From positions 1 to 64,000 of the forward strand of contig NZ_BOMY01000054.1 of NCBI RefSeq assembly GCF_016862435.1: a stretch of 64,000 nucleotides of DNA. Reading direction: 5' to 3'. A model generated the notes under the pieces. The model worked only from the letters and a program-made list of their open reading frames with translations. It was not told the DNA's origin and did no database searches. The position numbers and the translations under genes are program-made. Numbering within the stretch: the stretch's first letter is position 1; each line of letters opens with the position of its first letter. Shown piece after piece: positions 15,478-24,021 of this stretch. The stretch comes from Paractinoplanes tereljensis (lineage in GTDB: Bacteria; Actinomycetota; Actinomycetes; Mycobacteriales; Micromonosporaceae).

Positions 15478-16305
15478 ATGGGAGCGCGGGAGGCCGGGAT
15501 GCTGTCGGTGGGAGAGGTTGCCCGCCGGGCGGGACTCACCACGAAGGCGCTGCGGCACTACGACCATCTGGGCTTGTTCGCGCCGCAGGTCGTCTCGGCG
15601 GACGGCTATCGGTGGTACGCCGAGGATCAGCTCGCAACAGCCGTCACCATCGCCCGCTTACGTGCCCTCGACGTACCACTGGAAGCTATCCGGGCCCTGC
15701 TGGCGGGGGCGGGCGAGGACGAGGCACGACGTCTGCTGACCCGGCATCGTTCCGCGTTGCAGGCTCGCGACAACCGGATCCGGCGGGCCCTGCACTCCCT
15801 CGACCATCTGCTCAACCACGAACGAGGAGTCGTCATGGCGATGACGGACACCCAGCCACCGAGCGTCCCCGACGAGCGGGAACTGGCGCGGACGCTGTTC
15901 AACCACACCTGGACGCTGCTCGAGAAGGAGTCCCGGTCGGCCGACGAGGACGAGCGAATGATCCATACAGCTCACGCGTCGCGGTTCCATTGGGACAACG
16001 TCGGCGACGACCAGAATCGGGCCGTCGGCGAGTGGCAGTGTTCCCGGGTCTACGCCACGCTTGGACGGGCCGAGCCGGCGCTCTACCACGCCCGGCGGTG
16101 CCTGGGCTACGCCGACCGCCCCGGGATGGAAGTGTGGCTCATGGCCAGTGCCTACGAGGGCCTTGCCCGGGCCCAGGCCGTCGCCGGCGACTTCGAGGCG
16201 GCGCGTGACTCGCGCAGCCGAGCAGTTGCCCTTGCCGAGACCGTCGGTGACGCCGAGGATCGGAAGATCGTCATCGCCGATATCGACACCCTCCCCATCC
16301 CCTGA
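15478..16305 (+). CDS. MerR-family regulator with helical sensor domain
   Basis: The 275-residue protein begins with a MerR winged helix (MLSVGEVARRAGLTTKALRHYD) and a dimerisation helix. After about residue 120 a second domain resembles a tetratricopeptide-like helical protein (VYATLGRAEPALYHARRCLG, AYEGLARAQAVAGDFEAA) often encoded as a separate gene in actinobacteria. The ATG at 15478 is fixed by the leaderless MerR promoter immediately upstream. The ligand of the C-terminal domain is unknown. The 3' end is convergent with a TetR gene (8 nt between stops). Confidence 0.88.
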   Translation: MGAREAGMLSVGEVARRAGLTTKALRHYDHLGLFAPQVVSADGYRWYAEDQLATAVTIARLRALDVPLEAIRALLAGAGEDEARRLLTRHRSALQARDNRIRRALHSLDHLLNHERGVVMAMTDTQPPSVPDERELARTLFNHTWTLLEKESRSADEDERMIHTAHASRFHWDNVGDDQNRAVGEWQCSRVYATLGRAEPALYHARRCLGYADRPGMEVWLMASAYEGLARAQAVAGDFEAARDSRSRAVALAETVGDAEDRKIVIADIDTLPIP

Positions 16306-16313
16306 CCGATGTC

Positions 16314-16919
16314 TCAGCCGGGTGCACGGCGTTCGTGTTCGCGCCGGCTGTCGTCTGAGTGCGGCCGGCGCAGGCCGTCCAGCACGAGGGTGATCAGGCC
16401 GTCGGCCTCGGCCCGCCAATCGGGGCGGTCGTGGGCCGCGCCGATGCCGTGCAGCGCCATCATCACGGCACCGGCATCCACGTCGTCGCGGACTGCGCCG
16501 CTCTGCACGGCGGCGGCCACCAGGTCGGTGACCGCCTGCTCCAGCGCCTGACTTCCCTCCGCGAGCGCACCTGAGCCGGCGGCCATGAGCGTGGCCAGCG
16601 TGCGGGCGAGGCCCTCGTGGGCCTGGATGTGGCTGACCATGCCCCGCAGAAAGGTGCTCAGGGCCTCCTCCGCGGGCAGCGTGGCCTGCAGGTGGCGGGC
16701 GCGGTCGCACAGCGTGGCGACCTCCTGGTGGTAGACCGCCTCGGCCAGCGCCTCCCGGGTGGGGAAATGCCGGTACAGCGTGCCGGTGCCCACCCCGGCC
16801 AGGCTGGCGAAGTCGTCGAAACGCAGGTCGAAGAAGCTGCCGGCGTCGAAGACCTCCCTGGCCTTGGCGAGCAGTAACTCACGGTTGCGCCGGGCGTCGG
16901 CCCGCAGTGGCTTTGACAA
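16314..16919 (-). CDS. TetR-family regulator
   Basis: The 201-residue protein has an N-terminal helix-turn-helix (FASLAGVGTGTLYRHFPTREAL) of the type that regulates oxidoreductases. The start is a TTG (16919) giving MSKPLRADARRNRE, the usual N-terminus of this subgroup. Two GGAG-N5-CTCC palindromes lie between it and the divergent reductase gene. It probably represses both genes. Confidence 0.88.
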   Translation of the reverse strand: MSKPLRADARRNRELLLAKAREVFDAGSFFDLRFDDFASLAGVGTGTLYRHFPTREALAEAVYHQEVATLCDRARHLQATLPAEEALSTFLRGMVSHIQAHEGLARTLATLMAAGSGALAEGSQALEQAVTDLVAAAVQSGAVRDDVDAGAVMMALHGIGAAHDRPDWRAEADGLITLVLDGLRRPHSDDSRREHERRAPG

Positions 16920-16921
16920 AC

Positions 16922-16960
16922 GGAGACTACCTCCATATATTCGAAGTGGAGATCACCTCC
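16922..16960. promoter_or_regulatory. Twin TetR operators
   Basis: GGAG-N5-CTCC occurs at 16922-16934 and again at 16948-16960, 26 bp apart, with outer C/G bases extending the symmetry. They fill the divergent promoter between the TetR and the ketopantoate-reductase-like gene. Confidence 0.7.
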
Positions 16961-16986
16961 GATTAAATCACACCCCGGGGTGCGCC

Positions 16987-17946
16987 TTGAAGATCCTGAT
17001 GTTCGGCCGAGGCGTGATCGCCACCGTGTACGGCTGGGCCCTGGAACGGGCCGGACATGACGTCGAGTTCTACGTGCGGCCGGGCCGCGCGGCGGCGTAC
17101 GGGGAAGGGATTGATCTTGATCTGCTCGACACCCGGCGGCGGGTGTGGGGGCAGCCCGTCGTGCAGAAGTGGCCGGTGCGCTACCGCGAGGAGCTGGCGC
17201 CGGACCACGACTTCGACCTGATCGTGCTCAGCGTGTCGCACCATCGCCTGCCGGAGGCAACGGCCTTCCTGGCCCCGCGCCTCGGCAAAGCCACCGTGCT
17301 GGTCTTCGGCAACATCTGGGCCGAGCCGCTGGCCGCGATCGGCGCCCTCCCCGTCGACCGGGTCGCCTGGGGCTTCCCCCAGGCCGGCGGCGGCTTCGGC
17401 GCCGACGGCGTGCTCCGCGGGACACTGCTGCCGTCGGTCATCTTCGGCACCCTCGACCAGCCCCTCACCGCACGGGAGCGGGCCGTACGCCAGGCGTTTC
17501 GCGAGGCCGGCCTCCGACCGCGCGAGCAGTCCGACTTCCGCGGCTGGCTGTGGCTCCATTTCGGATTCAACGCGGGCGTGCACTCGCAGGGCCTGCGGCT
17601 GGGCTCACTGGCCAAGCTGATCGGGGCGACGGGCGCCCTGCGCGAGGCGCTGCTGACCAGCCGCGAGCTGCTCCCGCTCATCGAGGCTCGCGGCGTCGAC
17701 CTGCGCCGTCACCGCGGCAGTGTGCTGCCGCTCCGCGCGCCCACCTGGCTGACGGCCCCGGTGATGGCGTGGATGATCGCTCATTTCGCCCCGCTGCGCG
17801 TGAACTTCGAGGCGCACTCCGACCCGGGCACCGAGGAGCCGCGCGCAATCTGCTCCGACACCCTGGCCGAGGCACGGCGGCTGGGAGTAGCGGTACCGCG
17901 ACTGGAGGCGGCAGAACCGACCTTCGCCGGCGAGGGAAAGCACTGA
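16987..17946 (+). CDS. Ketopantoate reductase-like (ApbA/PanE) oxidoreductase
   Basis: The 319-residue protein begins with a Rossmann segment (KILMFGRGVIATVYGWALERAGHDV), where the usual GxGxxG is GRGVIAT, and has an ApbA/PanE C-terminal helical domain. Such NADPH-dependent enzymes reduce ketopantoate in CoA synthesis, but many regulated paralogues act on other 2-ketoacids. Control by a divergent TetR with twin operators argues against a housekeeping role. In-frame alternatives to the TTG at 16987 are lacking. Confidence 0.8.
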   Translation: MKILMFGRGVIATVYGWALERAGHDVEFYVRPGRAAAYGEGIDLDLLDTRRRVWGQPVVQKWPVRYREELAPDHDFDLIVLSVSHHRLPEATAFLAPRLGKATVLVFGNIWAEPLAAIGALPVDRVAWGFPQAGGGFGADGVLRGTLLPSVIFGTLDQPLTARERAVRQAFREAGLRPREQSDFRGWLWLHFGFNAGVHSQGLRLGSLAKLIGATGALREALLTSRELLPLIEARGVDLRRHRGSVLPLRAPTWLTAPVMAWMIAHFAPLRVNFEAHSDPGTEEPRAICSDTLAEARRLGVAVPRLEAAEPTFAGEGKH

Positions 17947-18412
17947 GTAAATCCGTCTCGCCGGTCAGCTCAGCGATCGAGGTCGCGTAGCAGCGGCCGA
18001 GTTTCCGGACGGGCGGATTCCGGTCCGCTTCCCGGTTTCTCACCGGTAGGCGGTTCAGACCGCCGCCCGGTGGCGATGCTGCGGTTCGTCGCCCCATCCG
18101 TGTAGATCCAGGAGAGTTGCTGTCAGGAGCTGACAGCAACTCGGCAAGGTCGACACCGCACCTGCCGGACCTCCACTGTGTCTGCTGGAGCCGGTATGAC
18201 CCGACGGTCACTGATGCCTCAGCCGGTGGTGACCGAGGCTTCCCGTCGTGCCCTCTGCGACGTCAAGGTATGACCCACCAGGGATGTGGAAGCCCATTGT
18301 TCCGTAATGACGGTCATATAAATTGATGCACGTGATTTTAACGCATTGATATCCGTCTTTCGCCTGTATCTAGCAGGCGGCAACGGGGTCGATGCCCGGG
18401 AAAGGAAACCAC
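17947..18412. other. Intergenic region with a perfect 13-bp-arm palindrome
   Basis: No convincing gene lies in this 466-bp gap. The arms GAGTTGCTGTCAG (18114-18126) and CTGACAGCAACTC (18130-18142) flank the trinucleotide GAG. There is no T-run, so it could be a terminator for the reductase gene or a regulator site. The last 100 bp before the protease gene turn AT-rich (around 18310-18370) and probably hold its promoter. Confidence 0.6.
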
Positions 18413-19489
18413 GTGCGCAAATCTCGACGTCCACTCTGGGCGGCGTGCCTCGCCGTCGGGATCGCGGTCCCGACCGCAGTCGCCGCCGGGGCGAACGCAG
18501 CGGCGGCCGGCACCCCCTCCGGTCTCACCACGACCGTCCAGATCGGCCAGGCGACCAGCGACGCCCTCACCGTGCGTTTCACGGTGCGCAACACGTCAGC
18601 GGCACCGGTCAGCGTGCTCTCCCGTGACCTGCCGCAGGCGCACGACTCCGGAGCGACCCTGGCCGTGACCAGGGACGGTGTGCCGGTGGCCTACCGGGGC
18701 AAGTTGGTGAAGCCGGCAGCGCCGACCGCGGCCGACTACACCAGCATTCCCGCTGGTGGCACCTACACCGCGACCATGGACCTGGCCGACGAGTATGACC
18801 TGTCGCAGCCGGGAACCTTCACGGTCGCCCTGGCTTCGACCCAGGTGCGGGCCTCCGCGGGCACGCTGCGGGTCAACGCCGGTCGCGCCACCGTGCGCAC
18901 CAGCGCCGGCATCCGAGGTGCCGCCAAGGTGTCCGATGCCGCGCCGACAGCCACCGAGCAGGTGAGCGTCGCCGGCGCCGCGGCAGCAGTCACCCTCACC
19001 TACCGTGGTTGCACCACGAGTGAGAAGACCACGCTGAAGACGGCCATCAGCAACGCCACGACACTCTCGCAGAAGTCCCAGACCTGGCTGGCGGCGAACA
19101 CCTCCGGCGGAGGCGCCTACACCACCTGGTTCGGCACGTACAGCTCGTCGCGGTTCTCCCGGGTGACCTCTGCCTACAGCAAGATCACCAGCGAGCTGAC
19201 CAGCAAGACCGTGACGCTCGACTGCACCAGCAACGAGGACTACTACGCCTATGTGTACCCGGACGAGCCGTACATCATCTACCTCTGCAACGCGTTCTGG
19301 TCGGCGCCGGCCACCGGTACCGATTCGAAGGCCGGAACACTGATCCACGAGTCGAGCCACTTCACCGTCAACGGCGGCACCGACGACCACGCCTACGGTC
19401 AGACCGCGGCCAAGCAACTCGCCGTGTCGAGCCCGGCCAACGCGGTCGACAACGCCGACAACTACGAGTACTTCGCCGAAAGCCGCTGA
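18413..19489 (+). CDS. Secreted M35-type (aspzincin) metalloendopeptidase
   Basis: The 358-residue precursor has a Sec signal peptide (RKSRRP then a hydrophobic stretch ending ANAAAA). An N-terminal beta domain over about residues 40-180 follows, then an aspzincin domain with HESSH and the downstream GGTDDHAYG containing the third zinc ligand Asp. This pattern matches the peptidyl-Lys metallopeptidase/deuterolysin-like family. I chose the GTG at 18413, with an AAAGGA ribosome-binding site about 7 nt upstream, over the ATG at 18392. It is probably an exported protease that cleaves before lysines; no immunity or inhibitor gene is adjacent. Confidence 0.88.
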   Translation: MRKSRRPLWAACLAVGIAVPTAVAAGANAAAAGTPSGLTTTVQIGQATSDALTVRFTVRNTSAAPVSVLSRDLPQAHDSGATLAVTRDGVPVAYRGKLVKPAAPTAADYTSIPAGGTYTATMDLADEYDLSQPGTFTVALASTQVRASAGTLRVNAGRATVRTSAGIRGAAKVSDAAPTATEQVSVAGAAAAVTLTYRGCTTSEKTTLKTAISNATTLSQKSQTWLAANTSGGGAYTTWFGTYSSSRFSRVTSAYSKITSELTSKTVTLDCTSNEDYYAYVYPDEPYIIYLCNAFWSAPATGTDSKAGTLIHESSHFTVNGGTDDHAYGQTAAKQLAVSSPANAVDNADNYEYFAESR

Positions 19490-19605
19490 TCCAGCCGTCG
19501 GCTCGCCCCTGCTGGCCGCCGTCCGTTCCCGTGCTCTTCGGACACCCTCCGGTGAGTGCCGCACTCGCCGGGGCGGGAGCGAGCTGCCGCCGGGGATCGG
19601 CCGAG

Positions 19606-19636
19606 GTGTCCCGCCGGCTCAGGGCCGGCGGGACAC
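19606..19636 (+). terminator. Hairpin terminator after the M35 protease
   Basis: A perfect 13-bp stem (GTGTCCCGCCGGC with GCCGGCGGGACAC) around TCAGG begins 116 nt after the protease stop. The rest of the 325-bp gap (19490-19814) shows no gene. Confidence 0.85.
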
Positions 19637-19814
19637 CGGATTAGGCGTCCAGCGCCGGGCATTCGGCGTAGCCCTGGTGGCCGCCGCCGCAGATCGCTTA
19701 CGCCTTGCTGGGCATAGCGTGAGTTTGGGTACCGGGGTCTGCCCGCAGGTTTAGTTGGGCGTGACTTTGGGACCCGGCCTGGCCACCGACCCGCCGGTGA
19801 CGGCGCGTTGATGT

Positions 19815-20219
19815 TCAGGCGCGGGTATTCCGCATCGCTTCCACCAGCGCCGGGCCCATACGTTCGTGGGCGAGCGGAGGGACCTCCTCGGGACGGAACC
19901 AACGAATCTCGTCGTGTTCGTCGGGAGCGGCGTTTGCCGGTGTCCCTTTCCACTCGTCGACGAGCCAGGCGCTGAAGCGCACGGATTCCTCTCCGTGGCC
20001 TGCCCCCAGCCGGCACAGGTGGATCGCCGAGACTGTTGCTATCTGCACGCCGAGTTCTTCGTGCATTTCCCGGGCGAGTGCAGCCAGTTCTGTTTCTCCT
20101 GGCTCGATGTGCCCGCCGGGCAGATCCCAAACGTCCGGGTAGGCGTGGCGGTTCGGACTTCGGTGGACGAGTAGGACTCGGCCTGCGCGAACCAGCGCCG
20201 CCGTAACGATCTCGTGCAT
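19815..20219 (-). CDS. Nudix hydrolase
   Basis: The 134-residue single-domain protein has an intact Nudix box (GGHIEPGETELAALAREMHEELGV region), the signature for Mg2+-dependent cleavage of nucleoside diphosphate derivatives. The MHEIVTAALVRAGRVLLVHR start matches the first strands of MutT-like enzymes, so I use the ATG at 20219; longer frames extend to 20303. A CACAAT -10-like box lies 8 nt upstream. Substrate unknown. It is divergent from the next gene. Confidence 0.85.
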   Translation of the reverse strand: MHEIVTAALVRAGRVLLVHRSPNRHAYPDVWDLPGGHIEPGETELAALAREMHEELGVQIATVSAIHLCRLGAGHGEESVRFSAWLVDEWKGTPANAAPDEHDEIRWFRPEEVPPLAHERMGPALVEAMRNTRA

Positions 20220-20316
20220 GGCCGGGGATTGTGGCATGACCATCCGACAAGAACGTCCGAGACCGCCACGCTGAAGGGCCGTTCGCGTGCCATAGCAACG
20301 CACTAGTCTCGGCCCG

Positions 20317-20799
20317 GTGGATGACAGCCTTCTCCGCCGGCTCCGGGTCGAACAGGCTCGGTCGCTTCTCTACGACGCCGAACCTCATCACGCGGTGATG
20401 CTGGCCTGCGACCTGCTGGTGGCCGGGGTCAACGGCGACGCAGTGGTGGCGCTCGCGGCGGAGTCGGCTCGGACCCTGTCGGCGCATGAGGCGAACCGGC
20501 GCCTGGCGGCGGTCACCGCCGAAGTCGGCCTCGCAGAACCAGACCTGGCGACTGCCGTGGAGCTGATCACGGCCGACACCTGCGAGCGGATCCTCGACCG
20601 GACCGTCCTCGCCGAGGAGGGAACCCATCGTCTCTACGTGGTGGGACATGAGGGCAGCCCGCTGGACGACCTGCTCCCGGCGGTCGCCGCACTGGCCGAG
20701 CGCCTCGAAGACGACCTCGGTGGACGCGCTGACCACGACCTGCAAGCCCGGCTCGACGCGATGGCCCGGACAACTCTGAGCCGCTTGGCGCCCCAGTGA
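20317..20799 (+). CDS. Hypothetical helical protein
   Basis: The 160-residue protein is predicted almost wholly helical and acidic, with no signal or membrane segment and no family I recognise. The GTG at 20317 lies 7 nt after a TAGTCT -10 box (20304-20309), fitting leaderless transcription. Its stop codon overlaps the GTG of the next reading frame (GTGA), so the two were built to be co-translated. Confidence 0.65.
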   Translation: MDDSLLRRLRVEQARSLLYDAEPHHAVMLACDLLVAGVNGDAVVALAAESARTLSAHEANRRLAAVTAEVGLAEPDLATAVELITADTCERILDRTVLAEEGTHRLYVVGHEGSPLDDLLPAVAALAERLEDDLGGRADHDLQARLDAMARTTLSRLAPQ

Positions 20800-21173
20800 G
20801 TACCTCAATAGACCCGGCGCCATGGCCGACCGACAAGCTGACCGCACTGCGCCTCGGACGACGGCTGGTCACCGAGGTGGCCGGATCCCGACCAGGCAGG
20901 CGAGCCTTCGTCGATATCCGCCCTGTCGCCACCGACGACGACCAGAATGCCGGCCGAGAGGGCTGAACCCGGGCTGATCGTGAGCGCACCTTCGAGTTGA
21001 AGCACTGGGACTACGACGCCGACCGAATCGACGGCTTCGACTACGACATCGGCGCGATCCTCGTGAAGGCCGCCACCGTAATCGGCGAGAGCGAGCTCAC
21101 CGGAACCCTTCGGACTTGGGGCCTTGGGCCGGAGCAGTTCCTTCATCCGTGGCAAACCGCTGATCCGCGGTAG
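20796..21173 (+). pseudogene. Co-translated small gene interrupted by an in-frame TGA
   Basis: A GTG overlapping the stop of the previous gene opens a 56-codon frame that ends at TGA 20964-20966. The same frame then continues open for 68 more codons to TAG 21171-21173, with strongly G/C third positions on both sides (ERTFELKHWDYDADRIDGFD just after the TGA). One nonsense change in a 125-residue gene explains this best. Alternatives are a genuine 56-residue protein followed by a second one from TTG 20997, or a sequencing error. No family recognised. Confidence 0.55.
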
Positions 21174-21335
21174 CCGCATCACCGGCCCGGGGCGGGGTGT
21201 GGTCGCCGCATAGTGAGGGTGTCCGGCCGAAGGTCGATACCGCCAAGCTGTGGTCGGCCGCCCGCAGCCCTCTAATGGCTGAAGTTGCTCATCTCGGGAG
21301 TCGGCGCGGGTCGACGACCCGGGAATCTGATCGTT

Positions 21336-21851
21336 ATGAAACCTCGCCGTTCCGTCCCGTTTCTGGTTGCGGCCGTCGCCGCGACGTCCCTTTCCGGCTT
21401 CGGCCTGCTCACCTCCATGACGACCAGCGCCGCAGCTGCCGCGACCGCCGAAGCGACTGGTGGCTTCACCTCGGTGACGAAGCGCCGCCTGCCCGACCCG
21501 TGCACGCTGCTCAGCCGGCCCGAGGTCGTCGACCTGACCGGGCGCGACATCACCCAGATCGACGAGGACGGCGCCAGACCCGGCGCGTCGACTCGTTACT
21601 GCCAGTGGCAGCAGGACGGTGGACAGCTCGCGCTCTTCCTCACCCGTACCACCAGGTCTGGTTTCGCCAGTCAGATCGGGCCGGACGCCGAACCGGTCGG
21701 CGGGGTGGGCGACGACGCCTTCCTGCTCGCCGGACACCTCTACGTCCTGCACGGCACCGTGCAGATCGACGTCTACTCCTATGGGGACGACGACGAGCAG
21801 AACGTCGCCGTCGAACAAGAGGTGGCCACCGTCGTCATGTCGAAGCTCTGA
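21336..21851 (+). CDS. Secreted DUF3558-like protein
   Basis: The 171-residue protein has a Sec signal peptide (KPRRSVPFLVAAVAATSLSG region, Ala-rich cleavage site) and a mature part starting with LPDPCTLLSRPEVVDLTG. That PCxLL motif is typical of DUF3558-like exported proteins, which pair it with a second Cys (here YCQWQQ). Unlike many relatives it lacks a lipobox Cys, so it should be released rather than anchored. It is convergent with the L,D-transpeptidase gene (46 nt between stops). Function unknown. Confidence 0.7.
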   Translation: MKPRRSVPFLVAAVAATSLSGFGLLTSMTTSAAAAATAEATGGFTSVTKRRLPDPCTLLSRPEVVDLTGRDITQIDEDGARPGASTRYCQWQQDGGQLALFLTRTTRSGFASQIGPDAEPVGGVGDDAFLLAGHLYVLHGTVQIDVYSYGDDDEQNVAVEQEVATVVMSKL

Positions 21852-21897
21852 GGTCATCGACGCGCCCACCGTTCCGATGGAGCGGTGGGCGAAGGGG

Positions 21898-23130
21898 CTA
21901 CCGGCCGTACTTGTCGAAGGAGACTGTCCAGTCGCCGATGCCGTTGCCGATCGGGAGGTCGCGTGGGGAGTTCTTGACGTCGACGATGTCGCCGACCAGG
22001 AAGGTGTTGTAGACCCATTTGGCGTCGGCCGTGCTGAGGTTGATGCACCCGTGGGACAGATTCGCCCGGCCCAGTGAGCCGTTCCACGGAGCGGCGTGCA
22101 GGTACTCGCCGGAGTAGGTGATCCGGGTGCAGAACTCGATGTTCTCCGACACGTAGTAGTTCGGGTCCTCCGGGTCGGTGATGCCGTAGGTCGCCGAGCT
22201 CATCGTGTGCTTGCGCTTCTTGCCCAGTACGACGTGGGGTCCGCCCGCCGTCCAATAGCTGATGCGCTCGCCGTTCGACCCGGTCGTCCCGCCGCCCTTG
22301 CCGAGGCTGCTCTTCATCGTGCGGACCAGCTTGCCGTCGATGTAGACCTTCGTCAGGTGGGTCCGGTTGTCACTGAGCGCGATCAGCTGCCGGCCGATCC
22401 GGAAGCGGGTCGTCGAGTTCTTCGCGCCGTACGTCGTCTTGCCCAGCTTGGCCCCGAAGATGTTGACGGACACGTCGATCCTCGTCCCGGCGGTCCAGTA
22501 CTTGGCCGGCCGCCAGTGCACCGTCCGGTCGTCGCGCCAGTAGAACTTGCCCGTCACCGCCGGCGAGGTCTTGATCTCGATGGCCTGCTCGGCCGCCTTC
22601 TTGTTGACGGCACGGCTGAACGAGACGATCACCGGCTGTCCCGCGCCGTACGTGCTGTCCTTCTTGAGGGAAAGCATGGCGTTGGCCTGGAAGGCGGCCG
22701 TGACGGTGTTCTCCGGCTTGATCGTGGTGAAGGTCGTGTTCTCGGTGGTCGGCACGCCCGCGGAGTCGGCGGCCACGACGGTCACCGTGTACTTCTTGCC
22801 GTACCCGAGGTCCTCGGTCGACCGCCAGGTGCCGTCGCCCTGCATCGCGCCCTCGACCGTCACCTTGCCGGCGGTGACGGTGACCGACTGTAGGGCGCCG
22901 TCCGCGGCGCTGACGACGATCGGCTTCACCGGCGACACCTCGGTGTTTCCGTGCGTCGGCGTCACGGTCAACCGGACCGGCGCGACGACCGCCTTCTGCT
23001 CGGCTTCCGCCGCCGTCCCGACCCAGGAGGTGGCGTCGCCTCCCTTCCGGCCGGATGTGGAACACCCAGCAGCAGTGGCGGCCGCTACCGCGCCCACCGC
23101 ACCGACGATCACCTTGCGTCGCTGAATCAT
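21898..23130 (-). CDS. L,D-transpeptidase lipoprotein
   Basis: The 410-residue protein has a signal sequence ending in a lipobox-like TAAGC, then two immunoglobulin-like domains (about residues 50-250) and a YkuD catalytic domain with the SHGCINLS active-site motif (Cys nucleophile, His) and an upstream HAAPWNGSLG. It makes 3-3 cross-links in peptidoglycan from tetrapeptide donors outside the membrane. The architecture matches mycobacterial LdtMt2-type enzymes. The ATG at 23130 gives an N-terminus with RRK before the hydrophobic core. Confidence 0.93.
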   Translation of the reverse strand: MIQRRKVIVGAVGAVAAATAAGCSTSGRKGGDATSWVGTAAEAEQKAVVAPVRLTVTPTHGNTEVSPVKPIVVSAADGALQSVTVTAGKVTVEGAMQGDGTWRSTEDLGYGKKYTVTVVAADSAGVPTTENTTFTTIKPENTVTAAFQANAMLSLKKDSTYGAGQPVIVSFSRAVNKKAAEQAIEIKTSPAVTGKFYWRDDRTVHWRPAKYWTAGTRIDVSVNIFGAKLGKTTYGAKNSTTRFRIGRQLIALSDNRTHLTKVYIDGKLVRTMKSSLGKGGGTTGSNGERISYWTAGGPHVVLGKKRKHTMSSATYGITDPEDPNYYVSENIEFCTRITYSGEYLHAAPWNGSLGRANLSHGCINLSTADAKWVYNTFLVGDIVDVKNSPRDLPIGNGIGDWTVSFDKYGR

Positions 23131-23323
23131 GACTCTCACATTCGAGGGGGAAGCCAACCGGCGCCGATCATGGCTCTGCTAGAGAGACGCACGCGGGACC
23201 CCGAAACGTTGCAGCTATTTCGAGGGAGATCATCGTGACAGATGTAAATCCCGGTGGGTAGACGGCATCGACCGTGAACACGGCGCCGGCCGGACCAACC
23301 ACGAGACCATCTAGCCTGAGGGC

Positions 23324-23908
23324 ATGGCACGCCCCCGCAAGTTCGTCGAGCGCGACGTCGTCAGCAGCGCCGGTGAGGTATTCGCCGTCCATGGTCTCGC
23401 CGCTACGACACTGGACGACCTGGTGCAGGCGACCGGACTCGGGAAGCAGAGCCTGTACAACGCGTTCGGCGGCAAGCGGGAGCTGTTCCTGCGGGCGCTC
23501 TCGGAGGACCGCGAGGAAGCGGCGCGGGCCGTCTCGGAAGCGCTCCAGCACGGCGACGCCTCTCCGCTCGAACGGATCCGCGGGCACCTACTTCGGATGG
23601 CGATCGAGTTCAGCCGCAGCGACAACCGGGTCTCGCTCACCACGCGCGCGCTTGTCGAGTCGACCGGCGAGTCGGATCAGCTCGCGGCGGTCACCAAGGC
23701 CGGCATCGAGGAACTCGCCGGGATCTACGCGCATTGCCTGGAGCTCGCGCGGGCGAGCGGTGACCTGCCGGCGGACGCGAATGTGTCGTCGCTGGCGATG
23801 TACTTCGTCGCCATCACCCGGGGCATGGAACTGCTCGGCCGCTCGGGTGTCGGTCGCGGCGCCCTCACCGCGGTCGCGCTCGACGCGCTCCGCGTCTTCC
23901 ACGCTTAG
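23324..23908 (+). CDS. TetR-family regulator
   Basis: The 194-residue protein has the typical start MARPRKFVERDVVSSAGEVF, a helix-turn-helix (LVQATGLGKQSLYNAFGGKR) and a TetR_C-like ligand domain. A TAGCCT -10 box 6 nt before the ATG indicates a leaderless transcript. It lies just upstream of a frameshifted SDR gene, with a very long palindrome between them, so it probably regulates that SDR. Confidence 0.88.
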   Translation: MARPRKFVERDVVSSAGEVFAVHGLAATTLDDLVQATGLGKQSLYNAFGGKRELFLRALSEDREEAARAVSEALQHGDASPLERIRGHLLRMAIEFSRSDNRVSLTTRALVESTGESDQLAAVTKAGIEELAGIYAHCLELARASGDLPADANVSSLAMYFVAITRGMELLGRSGVGRGALTAVALDALRVFHA

Positions 23909-23947
23909 GGCTGCGTTTCAAAAAGGATGCCGCGGGTCACAGCGCTC

Positions 23948-24009
23948 CCCTAGTTATTGACTACACGGTCCATAACCGGTGTTATAGACCGTGTAGTCAA
24001 TAACTAGGG
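23948..24009. promoter_or_regulatory. 62-bp extended palindrome between tetR and SDR gene
   Basis: Arms of 23 bp (23948-23970 and 23987-24009) are perfect reverse complements. Inside them ATAAC and GTTAT form a further symmetric pair, leaving only a mismatch and a 4-bp centre. The arms contain TTGACTACACGGTC and its mirror. It could hold two overlapping TetR operators, a terminator for tetR, or both. The right arm ends 12 nt before the SDR start. Confidence 0.8.
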
Positions 24010-24021
24010 ACGGGGTATTCC

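Noticed and set aside
18117..18326. Small plus-strand frame in the gap before the protease
   Set aside because: No ribosome-binding site, no coding-type third positions, and it overlaps the palindrome.
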